DNA of 64,000 bases from an uncultured Mobiluncus sp. (GTDB lineage Bacteria; Actinomycetota; Actinomycetes; Actinomycetales; Actinomycetaceae), in NCBI RefSeq assembly GCF_947087965.1, contig NZ_CAMUES010000003.1, positions 1-64,000 on the forward strand, written 5' to 3'. Positions within the stretch are counted from its first letter, which is position 1, and every line of letters begins with the position of its first letter. The notes under the pieces are model-generated. The model was not told the DNA's origin. It saw nothing but the letters and a program-made list of their open reading frames with translations, and searched no databases. The translations under genes and the position numbers were made by a program. Shown piece after piece: positions 34,869 to 43,504 of this stretch.

Positions 34869-37403
34869 TTAGTAGCCTAGTTGGGCCTTGCGTTTATCAA
34901 TATCCGCCTTATTAGTAGACGCATAATCCAAAAACCACTTCGGCAGCGTCACTTCAACCGGCACCGACCGGTCAAACATGTCCACAAAAAACCCCACCGA
35001 ACCACGTAACACCCGCCTCGTGCCAGGCTCCACCAAGTGAGCCATAGAATTCCAGTTCGGGGCAGCCACATTCCCAATACCACCCTTAGTAGCCGGGGCA
35101 GTAATACGAGCCATACGTTCCGGGGTCGGCTCCAGCTTAGTCAGACGACAGGCCGCCTCAGCCTCATTCGGGGTCTTCATATGCATCACCAGGCCGGTGG
35201 AAATAAACTCGGTCAAATCGGCCCGCTCCGCGTCAGACACCCTCTGGGTGGCCAAAAATATTGCGGTACGTTGCGAACGAGCCAAACGACCCAAGTTGTT
35301 TAACTCCTGCTGGGATGCGCCTAAGAAAATCCAGGCCTCGTCCAACGCGACTATCCCGTCACGATGGCGTACTGCTGTGGCCGCACCAGAAACCAGGGTT
35401 TTCACCAACGATGCGGCGATACGTTGCACCAACGGCGGGTTGGGGTCGCCCGGGTTCGGTAGCGGCAGGCTCATTTTCCCGACCTTGATAAGGTTTAGCC
35501 CGTCCATGATTCCTAGCGAGGCCCCGCCTTGTTGGGTTCCGACCATCGCCGCCATAAGCGGTTGGGACATTGCGCCTTTCAGGACTGGTTCGACGAGTTC
35601 GCGGGGGGCTTCCCCATTGTTGTAGGCGATTAGGAGGGCCTGTCCGATACAGTCCGCACCATGTTCCACCCCATAGGCAAGCGAGGTCATGAGAGGGGTT
35701 TCGAACTTGTACAGGTCGGTACCCCACGGGTTTATTGAAGTGAGTAGGGCCGTGGCGGCGAGTTTCCCGGATTCTTTGTCAGTGGAGAACCGTAACGGAT
35801 CCATTACCCCGTCCACGCCGATAAGGTCGTCCATTGAGAATACGTTGCCGCCTAAATATTTGATGATTGGGGAGTGGTCGGAGTCTTCTTTCGGGTCTAC
35901 GAACACTACCGGGTGGCCTAGTAGTGCGAATTGGGATACGAGCCAGAGCATGGCCATTGTTTTGCCTGACCCGGATTCGCCGGCGATTAGGGTGACGGGG
36001 GCGGTGTCTGCGTCCATCGCGTCGGTGGGGCACCACCAGGCGGGTTGCCGGTCGTGTTCGGTGAATCCGAGGAGGGCTGCGTCGTCGGGTTCGTCGCCGG
36101 CCATTGATAGGGAGCAGATGCCGGAGTGGGCGAGGGTGGTGGGTGGCATTTCTAGCCGGTAGGGGGCGAGGTTGATGCTGGAGCAGGGCCAGGTGTGGGC
36201 CATACCCCCCATCTGTGCGTCAACCATGTCCACCAGGGTCATGGAGTTTAGCCGGGAAGAAACGTCCGCCGCACTACCAGCCGCTGCAGGAAAAGCCGCC
36301 ACCACAGACACATTAGTCAAATTCGGGGGAGCAGACGCACCAGAATAAATCATTTTATAGTGGTCAATCAGCCCCAGCTTGTCTTCCTGCTCCTGCTTCG
36401 TCATACGGCCTTGGGCCATACGTTCGCGTACGTCTTCGCGATAGTTTTTCTCTTGCCGGTCGAGTTCTTTTGAGGCGATAACCCCAGGTTCTACCGCGCC
36501 ACGAATCGATACACATACCGCACCCTGGTTTACCAAATCGGTCACCCATTGGGTTGCGTCAGAATCCGCCGGAGTATAGCCCACATCCAAATCCATTCCG
36601 CACATGAAACGTAGCACTGAGTGTTCGGGGATTCGCGGCCAGTCAGTCCAAGGAATATCCCGCTCAATATAGTCAATAGCCATCTTGGTGGACGTGGTGT
36701 TACGAAACACGTGCAGTGTGTCTACCATCGGGATCATGGGGGTTGCGGGGTTAATGCCCCTATTCCACCAGGCTTCCGCCAGACGGAGTTCTTCACGTGA
36801 CAGGCGTGCCAAACCGGCGCGACGCATCGCATCCGTCATAGCCTGAAAATCTTGATCATAGTCGGCGGTAGAAATCTCTGGGGCGACAATCGAGTCCACC
36901 ACGTTTTCGATAGTTTTGCGCAAACCTTCCTGTACGAAAGACGAGTTCAACCTCACGAATAAGACCGCTACGCGAGCAATAGTGGTGTGTTCTGCGAAAG
37001 AGGAGTCCAGCATGTCTTTCAATGGGTGGCCTTTGGGGGCTTGAAAAAATGCTGGCAGGTTGACTTCCAAAACATGGAATTGGCGGTAGTTTGTTCGGTT
37101 GGCGCGGCGCTGCTTAATCATGCCGACCGGGGTCATGTCGGCGAGTTCTTGGAATGCGTCGGTTAGGGGTTGTCCGGCGGCGATACGCCGTTGGGTGTCT
37201 TTGGCTTCGACTACGGGTGAGAGGGGGATTTTGTAGGCTGCCCAGACGGTGCCGTTTTCTCCGATGAGCCTACCGTCGGAGGTGCGTCGGACTACGGTGG
37301 TGGGGACTACGGGGGCTTGTTCGCGGGGTAGGAGCCGGATTGAGGCTTGTTCTTCGGTGAGGTTAGGGGGTAGGTGTTTGCCGGTTTCGTTCTTTTTCCG
37401 CAT
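34869..37403 (-). CDS. VirB4-type conjugation ATPase
   Basis: The protein has 844 residues. The N-terminal ~400 residues form the poorly conserved VirB4 N-domain; then Walker A TLIAGESGSGKTMAML (near 476) and Walker B GIVALDEAWIFLG (near 687), followed by the arginine-finger region RTAIFLATQRVSD. This is the energy-providing ATPase of type IV secretion, acting at the cytoplasmic membrane. Its start is 3 nt after the TcpC-like stop, so the two are co-transcribed. Length and motif spacing match actinobacterial ICE homologues. Confidence 0.88.
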   Translation of the reverse strand: MRKKNETGKHLPPNLTEEQASIRLLPREQAPVVPTTVVRRTSDGRLIGENGTVWAAYKIPLSPVVEAKDTQRRIAAGQPLTDAFQELADMTPVGMIKQRRANRTNYRQFHVLEVNLPAFFQAPKGHPLKDMLDSSFAEHTTIARVAVLFVRLNSSFVQEGLRKTIENVVDSIVAPEISTADYDQDFQAMTDAMRRAGLARLSREELRLAEAWWNRGINPATPMIPMVDTLHVFRNTTSTKMAIDYIERDIPWTDWPRIPEHSVLRFMCGMDLDVGYTPADSDATQWVTDLVNQGAVCVSIRGAVEPGVIASKELDRQEKNYREDVRERMAQGRMTKQEQEDKLGLIDHYKMIYSGASAPPNLTNVSVVAAFPAAAGSAADVSSRLNSMTLVDMVDAQMGGMAHTWPCSSINLAPYRLEMPPTTLAHSGICSLSMAGDEPDDAALLGFTEHDRQPAWWCPTDAMDADTAPVTLIAGESGSGKTMAMLWLVSQFALLGHPVVFVDPKEDSDHSPIIKYLGGNVFSMDDLIGVDGVMDPLRFSTDKESGKLAATALLTSINPWGTDLYKFETPLMTSLAYGVEHGADCIGQALLIAYNNGEAPRELVEPVLKGAMSQPLMAAMVGTQQGGASLGIMDGLNLIKVGKMSLPLPNPGDPNPPLVQRIAASLVKTLVSGAATAVRHRDGIVALDEAWIFLGASQQELNNLGRLARSQRTAIFLATQRVSDAERADLTEFISTGLVMHMKTPNEAEAACRLTKLEPTPERMARITAPATKGGIGNVAAPNWNSMAHLVEPGTRRVLRGSVGFFVDMFDRSVPVEVTLPKWFLDYASTNKADIDKRKAQLGY

Positions 37404-37405
37404 TT

Positions 37406-38728
37406 TTAGGCTTCTTTGCTGTCTGTGTTCGTGTCGGTGTTGTTTTGGGTTTTTGTCCGGTTGGGGGCCGGTTTTTGGGTTTTGTTGTTTTTGCGAGGTT
37501 TTTTGTCTTTCCTCCCTGTGTCCGTGTCAGCGTCTGGTTCTTCGCCTTCAACTTCCTCACCCGTATCAGTATCGGTATCGGTATCAGCCTCAGTATCAGT
37601 ATCGGTGTCAGTATCAGCATCAGTATCAGGTCCCGCCCCCGCCTTATCCTGCGGAGACACCAAACCAGCATCCTCATTAGCCTTAGCAACCTCAGCCGTA
37701 ACCCAATTCTGGAACGGCTCCAACCCCAGACCGCCACCAGCACCAGACCAAGCAACCACGCGCGGAGCCGCAGACGAAGCCTCCACAATCAGCACATCGT
37801 AGCTGATAGACGGCAGCCCCTCACCAGTCTCACCATCCACCCGGCCACCTTCATCATCAGGCCAAGTACCAGACAAAGACACCCGAGCAATAACCGTCTC
37901 AGGGGCTTCTTCCAGTTTCGGGTTAGCCTTCAAATCCGTGCCCGGAGGATACGTAGCAGCCACAATCTTCGCCTCAACCAAATCAAACCCAGGCAAAGGA
38001 ACATAATTATGGGTCTCATCCGGGTCACCCACAATCTGACGCAGCTTCGCACCATCCCCGCTCGTGAACGCCTCAGCCCAGTTAGTCACCGCAACTTGGG
38101 CATTATCCGAAAGGTTAGCGGGCAAAGCGCCAGGCCACAACTGTTCCAGGGTGACTCCTGCCGGTGGGGTCGGGGCGGGCACCAAAGACGGTTCACCCAC
38201 CACTAGCGGGCCGGACGCGGCACGGGCAATAGCGACCGTAGCAGTAAAAAACCGTACCACGGTGCTGTCACCGTCAGGGGGCGGGAACTGTGCTATAGAT
38301 ACAGAATGCATACGATATACCGGCCAAGGCACAACATCCCCGTTGCTGTCAGTTTCTTTCGGTTCACTAATTTGGGGAATGTCTATAGCATTGTTCCAGG
38401 CCAAAATTTTGGCTCTCGGCAGGGGGGACGGGCTAGTCGACAACCACTCTTGGACGGTTTCGAGGGCCAGCGACCGGTCTAGCGCATCTTCGCTACCGGT
38501 AATAGCGCCGTTAGCGTTGCCGGTGCCGGTTTGAGGGACGGCCGCGCCGGAGATTACGTAGGCGAGGGAAAAAATGGTGACGACAATCAGGATTGGCCAA
38601 CTGTAGGTGGCGGCCCGCACATAGTTCAGTATCCGTTTGCGGTCCTTTTGTTTTTGTGCGAGTTTGAGTATGCCGGGGCGAGGGTTCTCGTCTCGTGCTT
38701 CTAAAGATTCCCAAGCATTGTTCACCAT
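37406..38728 (-). CDS. TcpC-like conjugation protein with Asp-Thr repeat tail
   Basis: The protein has 440 residues. One membrane helix (about 40-62) is followed by two similar alpha/beta domains (around 90-190 and 205-340), the arrangement of TcpC proteins that assemble VirB8-like trimers in Gram-positive conjugation. The tail from ~355 is a repeat of Asp-Thr dipeptides with a few Ala/Glu, encoded by GATACC/GATACT hexamers at about 37565-37630, then a Lys/Asn/Thr-rich end. ATG at 38728 follows AGGAAAAACGCGCA. Confidence 0.75.
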   Translation of the reverse strand: MVNNAWESLEARDENPRPGILKLAQKQKDRKRILNYVRAATYSWPILIVVTIFSLAYVISGAAVPQTGTGNANGAITGSEDALDRSLALETVQEWLSTSPSPLPRAKILAWNNAIDIPQISEPKETDSNGDVVPWPVYRMHSVSIAQFPPPDGDSTVVRFFTATVAIARAASGPLVVGEPSLVPAPTPPAGVTLEQLWPGALPANLSDNAQVAVTNWAEAFTSGDGAKLRQIVGDPDETHNYVPLPGFDLVEAKIVAATYPPGTDLKANPKLEEAPETVIARVSLSGTWPDDEGGRVDGETGEGLPSISYDVLIVEASSAAPRVVAWSGAGGGLGLEPFQNWVTAEVAKANEDAGLVSPQDKAGAGPDTDADTDTDTDTEADTDTDTDTGEEVEGEEPDADTDTGRKDKKPRKNNKTQKPAPNRTKTQNNTDTNTDSKEA

Positions 38729-38811
38729 TGCGCGTTTTTCCTATCGTGCCGTTTTCCCAAGTGTTGCCGGTTTGCCCTAGCCGACTAGTTCTTCCCTCTC
38801 CGAATGCTTCG

Positions 38812-39105
38812 TCACCATCCGGTGGTGTTACCCAACCGGTTAGCCGCCGTACGAGAAATGTTCGGATCAGGATCCGCCAACAAAATCTGTAAAGTGCCAG
38901 CAGACAAATTCGGCTCACCAATAAGAGCCTGACGCACCCTCAAATCCTTATGGGTAGCCAGCAGGGAAGCACAATCCGGGCAGCGAGTCTCTCCCTCCCC
39001 TATCGGGTTTAAACAAATCCGCCACCCTTTCGAGGACGGTTTCGGAGGCCACTCAACCTCCCCCTCCCACCCGGGGACGGGGGTCCAAGAACGGCACCTA
39101 GGCAT
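38812..39105 (-). CDS. small LRV-like repeat protein with Cys pair, 97 aa
   Basis: ATG at 39105 follows a strong AGGAGGCGGCGCTG. The C-terminal half (KDLRVRQALIGEPNLSAG, then LLADPDPNISRTAAN) fits the variant leucine-rich repeat (LRV) pattern, and the N-terminal half has Cys residues (MPRC, RCPDCASL) that could hold zinc or an iron-sulphur cluster, as in LRV proteins. Function is unknown. It lies between the dyad-rich region and the TcpC-like gene. Confidence 0.6.
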   Translation of the reverse strand: MPRCRSWTPVPGWEGEVEWPPKPSSKGWRICLNPIGEGETRCPDCASLLATHKDLRVRQALIGEPNLSAGTLQILLADPDPNISRTAANRLGNTTGW

Positions 39106-39142
39106 CAGCGCCGCCTCCTTCTCCTCGATAGTTTCAAATCGA

Positions 39143-39290
39143 AAACGGTTATGGGTGACCCCATAGGGTTAGGGTGCGGTCTTTCGACATCAGCCGCCAT
39201 TACCGCACCCCGACGGGTGGCAACCACCCGGTAGGGGACAGTTTTCCCTTTTACCGGGTTGTCTACACACATTGGGTAACCCAACGCCCC
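39143..39290. other. dyad-rich non-coding region
   Basis: This gap between two genes contains four clear inverted repeats: TATGGG/CCCATA (39150-39165), GGGTGCGGT/ACCGCACCC (39172-39180 and 39202-39210), CGGGTGG/CCACCCG (39214-39230, loop of 3), and TTGGGTAACCCAA (39272-39284). Such clustering is typical of origins of transfer, replication origins or structured leaders. No relaxase gene is adjacent. Confidence 0.45.
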
Positions 39291-39293
39291 CCC

Positions 39294-39929
39294 TTATTTG
39301 AGTAGTTCGCGAATCTGGTCGAGCCGGCTACCCGTGTTTTCGGGCAAGGTCTTGAGTCGGTGGGCGAGCTGTTTCGCGGCCTCAATATCCTGGCCTGGAA
39401 TACTGTCTTGGCTGCCGGTCAGGGCGCGGGTAATGTCCCAGACGGGGCGCATCCCGGCACGCCCAGCCCCGAGTAGGGTGAGGGCCAAATCCATCTCGTT
39501 CATGCCCATATAGTCGGCGATAGTGTCAAGCTGTTTGATAGCGGTCTTGCCGGTGTCGTAGACCGCAATGGTGAGTTCGGTCGGGTCTGGGGTGGTGTCC
39601 AAAATTTTTGCCAACAGTTGCCTAGTCGCATCGTCGAGCCGGTGCAGTTTTGTGGCGGTTTGGGCAATGCTACGGATTAGGGTTTTGCTGGGTTTACTGT
39701 TACGGGCCGGGCGGGGTTTTTTCGCCGGTTTACCCGATGCTGCCGGTTTGGTAGACGGCTGTCCCGCTGGGGCGGCTGGTGCCTGTGCCGGCGGGTTTTG
39801 GGTCGGGCGTACCACCGGAGGGGTGGTGCGTGCCTGTGCCGGTGGGGTAGCCTGGGCGGGACGTGCCACCGGTGGGGTAGACGACACCGGCATGTGCGGC
39901 TGGGTCAGGGGCGGGGTTTGGGTTTCCAT
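39294..39929 (-). CDS. hypothetical protein with Pro/Ala-rich N-terminus, 211 aa
   Basis: ATG at 39929 follows GAGGAACCCCATT. Residues 1-80 are Pro/Ala/Thr-rich and then basic (KKPRPARNSKPSK), probably disordered and possibly DNA-binding. The remainder is helical with no recognised motif. The stop at 39294 is at the edge of the dyad-rich region. It could be a DNA-associated accessory protein; this is inference from composition only. Confidence 0.6.
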   Translation of the reverse strand: METQTPPLTQPHMPVSSTPPVARPAQATPPAQARTTPPVVRPTQNPPAQAPAAPAGQPSTKPAASGKPAKKPRPARNSKPSKTLIRSIAQTATKLHRLDDATRQLLAKILDTTPDPTELTIAVYDTGKTAIKQLDTIADYMGMNEMDLALTLLGAGRAGMRPVWDITRALTGSQDSIPGQDIEAAKQLAHRLKTLPENTGSRLDQIRELLK

Positions 39930-39950
39930 AATGGGGTTCCTCGATTCTTG

Positions 39951-40637
39951 CTAGTTGTTTTGTGCCTTGTTTCGGTCAAAAATGTTTAGCCACTCTTCGG
40001 CCATGTTTGGCCTGTAGTGTGCCATGTTTGCTGTCTCGTAGGAGCGCAATACTAGGCCCGGGTTTGGTTGCTGTACCGCCCACCAGGCGGCGGCGGCTTC
40101 GACGGGGGCTTCCACTAAAGGTTGCGGGGCGAAAACCAGGTCACGGCCCACATAGTGGGGGGTAGAAAAATCGAGGATAGTCTGACACCCGACGGCATCT
40201 TTTTGGGCGATCAGACAGGCTTGCTCATACAAATCCGGGTCGTGGATAGTTTGGGCTGCCCACAGCGGGAACTGTAGGGGGCGCGCTACCCGGTCTCCTT
40301 TCCACATATCGAATAGGAGGTTTAGGACTTCTCTTGCCCTGACCCGCGGCGCTGGTTCGACTGTGGGGGTGAGGATAGCGTTGTCGAGTGTGAGTATTGG
40401 GGGGTGGAACATTTGGGGCATGACCCGAATCGGGTCGCACAGTTCAGCGTTTAGCCCGACGGTGAGGGTGGCGGGGGTTTGGTTAATGTCCCCGGCAGCA
40501 CGTAGAACGTGAGGCAGGTGTTGAATATTGGTGTGGGGGGTGAAGTTCAGGGCGTGACTGGTAGTGTCCCAAATGTTTTGGAGTCGCTGAACAACCGGCG
40601 GTAGCGGCCGGTAGGTTTGTGTAGGTGGCTTCACCAT
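39951..40637 (-). CDS. hypothetical protein, 228 aa
   Basis: ATG at 40637 is preferred over TTG at 40652 because GGAG lies 9 nt upstream of it. The product starts MVKPPTQTYRPLPPVV, is soluble and has no known motif. It ends 22 bp before the Pro-rich protein gene. The boundary motif GTGTGCGGG at 40680-40688 lies ~43 bp upstream. Confidence 0.62.
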   Translation of the reverse strand: MVKPPTQTYRPLPPVVQRLQNIWDTTSHALNFTPHTNIQHLPHVLRAAGDINQTPATLTVGLNAELCDPIRVMPQMFHPPILTLDNAILTPTVEPAPRVRAREVLNLLFDMWKGDRVARPLQFPLWAAQTIHDPDLYEQACLIAQKDAVGCQTILDFSTPHYVGRDLVFAPQPLVEAPVEAAAAWWAVQQPNPGLVLRSYETANMAHYRPNMAEEWLNIFDRNKAQNN

Positions 40638-40652
40638 AAACTTTTTCTCCAA

Positions 40653-40984
40653 TCATGAACCCGTCTCATTAATGTGTTTGTGTGCGGGCAACATTTTTTG
40701 GTTTGGGGGCGGGAAAACACACCCCCAGGTTTTTCCCCGAACAGTCAGGCCGTAGCAAGCAGAGAGACGCACCTTCAAGAATCCACAGTCCGATTCTTTT
40801 TTCTTGAAGGCTTTATCTACGCCTCTCCGCTTCTTTCATCTCCCAACAGGGGCCTGAATGTTTGAGGTGGGGTTGTGTTTCCCGACCCTCAACCTGATTG
40901 TTGTGTGCGGGACACAAAAACTGTGGTGGCGGGCAAACCCTTGTTAGATTTACCCGCCACCAGGACTATCCAATTGTTCGGCGG
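40653..40984. other. non-coding region with two boundary motifs, hairpin and mini-ORF
   Basis: In these ~330 bases I see no ordinary gene. Boundary motifs occur at 40680-40688 and 40903-40911, both facing left. Between them, on the minus strand, an 8-codon frame MKEAERRR (40813-40839) ends just before an inverted repeat CCTTCAAGAA/TTCTTGAAGG (40772-40781 and 40801-40810) that contains an alternative inner pairing AAGAATC/GATTCTT. This could be a leader/attenuator arrangement. Confidence 0.4.
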
Positions 40985-41539
40985 CTACTGGTTGGCGGCA
41001 ACCGTCACCGTCTCTACACCGTCCGGGCCGGTCGTGAACTGGGCGCGAGAATCCGGCCCCAAATCGTCCAACCAACGCAACACACGCACCTTAGACACAC
41101 CATTACCCCTATCGAAACTCTCAACCTCTTTAAAAGCCAAAACCTTATGTCCAATAAGGGAACGGACATATTTGCCCATCAGGCGGCCCTCTGGATGGTA
41201 GGCCGGTTCGGTACGGATACGTTCACAGCCCGGAGCCAATGCTGGCGCACCGTCAGGCAAGTCCGGTACACGATCCGTTCCGGTAAACAGGTCCACCAGG
41301 AACCGTTTAGTGTTGGGTTCTTGCACCACCTGGGTAACAGTGGCCGGGAACGGTTTCTCGCTATCTACCGCACGCTGATAGGCTTCCACTACCCGGCCGG
41401 GGATGGACGCGGGGGACGCGAGCCGCATCAACTGTACGGCTTTGAACCCGATACGGGCTTCATAATCTTCCTGGCGCTCTCCGGTTTTCCGGGCGGGGGT
41501 TTGCTCAATGGCGAGACGCAAAATTTCTGGATCCATCAT
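40985..41539 (-). CDS. hypothetical protein, 184 aa
   Basis: The start is ATG at 41539 (or the next ATG at 41536), behind GAAGGAAAAA. The longer open frame overlaps the RecB-type gene and has no ribosome site. The product begins MMDPEILRLAIEQTPARK and has no recognised domain; it is mixed helix and strand. It follows the nuclease gene by 17 bp and may work with it in recombination. Confidence 0.6.
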   Translation of the reverse strand: MMDPEILRLAIEQTPARKTGERQEDYEARIGFKAVQLMRLASPASIPGRVVEAYQRAVDSEKPFPATVTQVVQEPNTKRFLVDLFTGTDRVPDLPDGAPALAPGCERIRTEPAYHPEGRLMGKYVRSLIGHKVLAFKEVESFDRGNGVSKVRVLRWLDDLGPDSRAQFTTGPDGVETVTVAANQ

Positions 41540-41555
41540 TTTTTCCTTCCGTTTT

Positions 41556-43037
41556 TTAGAATAGGCAGTCGAGGTTGAGTCGCGGCTGGGGCTCCATGAT
41601 GATGCGGGCGGCGAGTTCGGCTTGCCAACACATGTAGGCGACACATTTTTCTCCCCAGGCACGCATTTCTTCCGCATTATGCCCGTCCCCGATTGGGGGT
41701 GGGGTTTGTTCAACGAAGGTGCGCATCGAGCCGCGTAGCCGGGTGGCGATACCGTCCGCTGGGGAGTCTACGATTGAGATTCTGGCTTGGGCGGTAGCAA
41801 CCATGTTTTCTAGGGCACGCGATAGGGTTTCGATACGGTTTTTCGTGGTGCGCATTTTTGCGTCCTGCAGCAACTGTACGGATAGGGTGATGGTTCCCAT
41901 TGTGCCTTGGACTGCGTAGGATGCGCCGTTGAGGTATTGTCCTGCCATCAGGTTCCAGGCTTGGGAGCCTCCGTATAGTTTGTGGGAGTGTTGCGGCACC
42001 CGGTTGGGGGTGGCGGGAATGTCGGCAGTTTTGGTGCCCGCTGCCTCGGGTTTACTGTTTTTTGTTTCCATGCCCTTACCGTGTGGGGGGCCGTTTACGG
42101 GTAGGGTGGCGGGTTTTGTTCCGGGGAGCCTGGGGTCGTCAGGTTTTGGCAGCCCGTCTTTTTTCGGGACACCAGACCCGGCGGGACACACAGACACTAA
42201 AGGACACCAGCCGCACAAGGGGGTGGGTTCGAGCAGGAATTCGTTTCGTTCGGTGGCGGTCGCGAGTTTGTTCCACGATTTTGTGAACAGGTCGCGGACA
42301 GTCTGTTTGTGTTTCCGGTTGGGGGTGACGGTGCGGGCCTGCCGGTCTGCCGTATATAAAAGTGTGGCGGGTTGTGGGGTGGTGCCGTCGTTTTGGGCGA
42401 TAACCATAGAGTAGGCGATAATCTGGTCGCCGTGGGCGTCTCCGTATTTGCGGATTTTGTATGCGGTGGGGGCTTTCCCTGTCTTGTAGTCCACGACCTG
42501 TTGCATGTTTTTGTTGTTTAGGTCTATCCGGTCGGCGTAGCCCCTAAACGGTATTCCGGCGATGTCGCCTTGGACGAGGACTTCGGTGCCGGCAACATTG
42601 GTTTGGGTGGGGTCGGTGAGGGCGCATAGTCCGTCATAGTTTTGTTCGACGAGTTTCGCCAGGTCCGAGAATTGTTGGTTGGTGAGTTTCCGGGTTGCCT
42701 GTAGTTTTTCGAGCGTGTAGGAGGTGATGTTGAGGAACGTGGTGTTGGTGCGGTTTTCTGGCGGTAGGTTGTAGAGTTGTTCGAAAATGTTGTGGATGAT
42801 GTTGCCGGTAATGTTGGGGGCGTCATACCGCCAGGGTTCTTGTATGGTTCGTCCTGCTATCCAGGATGCGGCGCAGCCTTGTAGGGCTAGGGCGGTGGAT
42901 GGGGATAGGAATTGTCGTTTGGCGGCTTGGAGTGTGTCGGGGTTGAGGATGAGCCGGTCGGTGTCGAACCATGAGCCGTTCATGGTTTCGGGGCCGGCGT
43001 GGCCGCGGATGATTGTGGTTTTGTTTTTTGTTTCCAT
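41556..43037 (-). CDS. RecB-family PD-(D/E)XK nuclease fused to a second protein
   Basis: The protein has 493 residues. Residues 1-300 are a RecB/Cas4-like exonuclease: NIIHNIFEQL supplies His, GYADRID the Asp near 168, VVDYKTGK the D-x-K near 182, and CGWCPLVSVC near 280, with an earlier Cys, can bind an Fe-S cluster. After residue ~300 a low-complexity join leads to an unrelated helical part that starts at an internal METKNSK (ATG at 42071), preceded by the boundary motif CCCCCCACACGGTAAGGGC. That copies the gene's own 5' end (METKNK after the same motif). This looks like two genes fused by loss of a stop. Confidence 0.8.
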   Translation of the reverse strand: METKNKTTIIRGHAGPETMNGSWFDTDRLILNPDTLQAAKRQFLSPSTALALQGCAASWIAGRTIQEPWRYDAPNITGNIIHNIFEQLYNLPPENRTNTTFLNITSYTLEKLQATRKLTNQQFSDLAKLVEQNYDGLCALTDPTQTNVAGTEVLVQGDIAGIPFRGYADRIDLNNKNMQQVVDYKTGKAPTAYKIRKYGDAHGDQIIAYSMVIAQNDGTTPQPATLLYTADRQARTVTPNRKHKQTVRDLFTKSWNKLATATERNEFLLEPTPLCGWCPLVSVCPAGSGVPKKDGLPKPDDPRLPGTKPATLPVNGPPHGKGMETKNSKPEAAGTKTADIPATPNRVPQHSHKLYGGSQAWNLMAGQYLNGASYAVQGTMGTITLSVQLLQDAKMRTTKNRIETLSRALENMVATAQARISIVDSPADGIATRLRGSMRTFVEQTPPPIGDGHNAEEMRAWGEKCVAYMCWQAELAARIIMEPQPRLNLDCLF

Positions 43038-43042
43038 ACCCC

Positions 43043-43073
43043 CACCGTGTGGGGGCTACACGGTGTGGGGGGT
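43043..43073 (-). promoter_or_regulatory. tandem boundary motifs before the RecB-type gene
   Basis: CCCCCACACGGTG (43043-43055) ends 6 nt before the ATG at 43037. A variant CCCCCCACACCGT lies just upstream (43060-43073). It is a tandem copy of the element motif. Confidence 0.45.
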
Positions 43074-43098
43074 GGTTTTTTTGCGGGATAGTCTTTGG

Positions 43099-43467
43099 TT
43101 AGACTGCGTTGGGGACGGCGGCGCGGAGTCTTGCCGTGAATCGTGCCCATTGGGTTTCGCTCATGAGCGGGGACTGTTCGTAAAGGTCTTCCCACGGTAT
43201 TTGATGGTGGGGGTTGATGGTGGGTGCCCACCCGTTTTCGAGACGTATCCAGGTTGCGCCTTCCCGGTCGTATATGACGGTTTCGGGGTGGGGTTCGGGT
43301 GGTGCCCATTTTTGTAGGCTGGTGGGGGTGACCGGGCCGTATTCGGCGTCCATGTCGTCCCAGGTGGCGAGTAGCGAGTCCCACAGGTTGACGTATAGGT
43401 TGCCGCTGGTGCGATGCCATAGGCGTCCTTCTCTGTCTTCATAGTAGAGACTGGTTTTGTCTATCAC
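43099..43467 (-). CDS. hypothetical protein, 122 aa, GTG start
   Basis: The GTG at 43467 follows an excellent AGGAGGTGACCCC. The product is Trp- and Tyr-rich with two similar segments (YYEDREGRLWHRTSG and VIYDREGATWIRLENG), suggesting a duplicated WW-like beta unit. No catalytic motif. It sits between the Dam-type methyltransferase and the nuclease gene. The boundary motif at 43507-43519 overlaps the end of the methyltransferase gene and precedes this start by ~40 bp. Confidence 0.65.
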   Translation of the reverse strand: MIDKTSLYYEDREGRLWHRTSGNLYVNLWDSLLATWDDMDAEYGPVTPTSLQKWAPPEPHPETVIYDREGATWIRLENGWAPTINPHHQIPWEDLYEQSPLMSETQWARFTARLRAAVPNAV

Positions 43468-43504
43468 GGGGTCACCTCCTGGTTTTTGTGTGTTTTGTTG
43501 GTTG

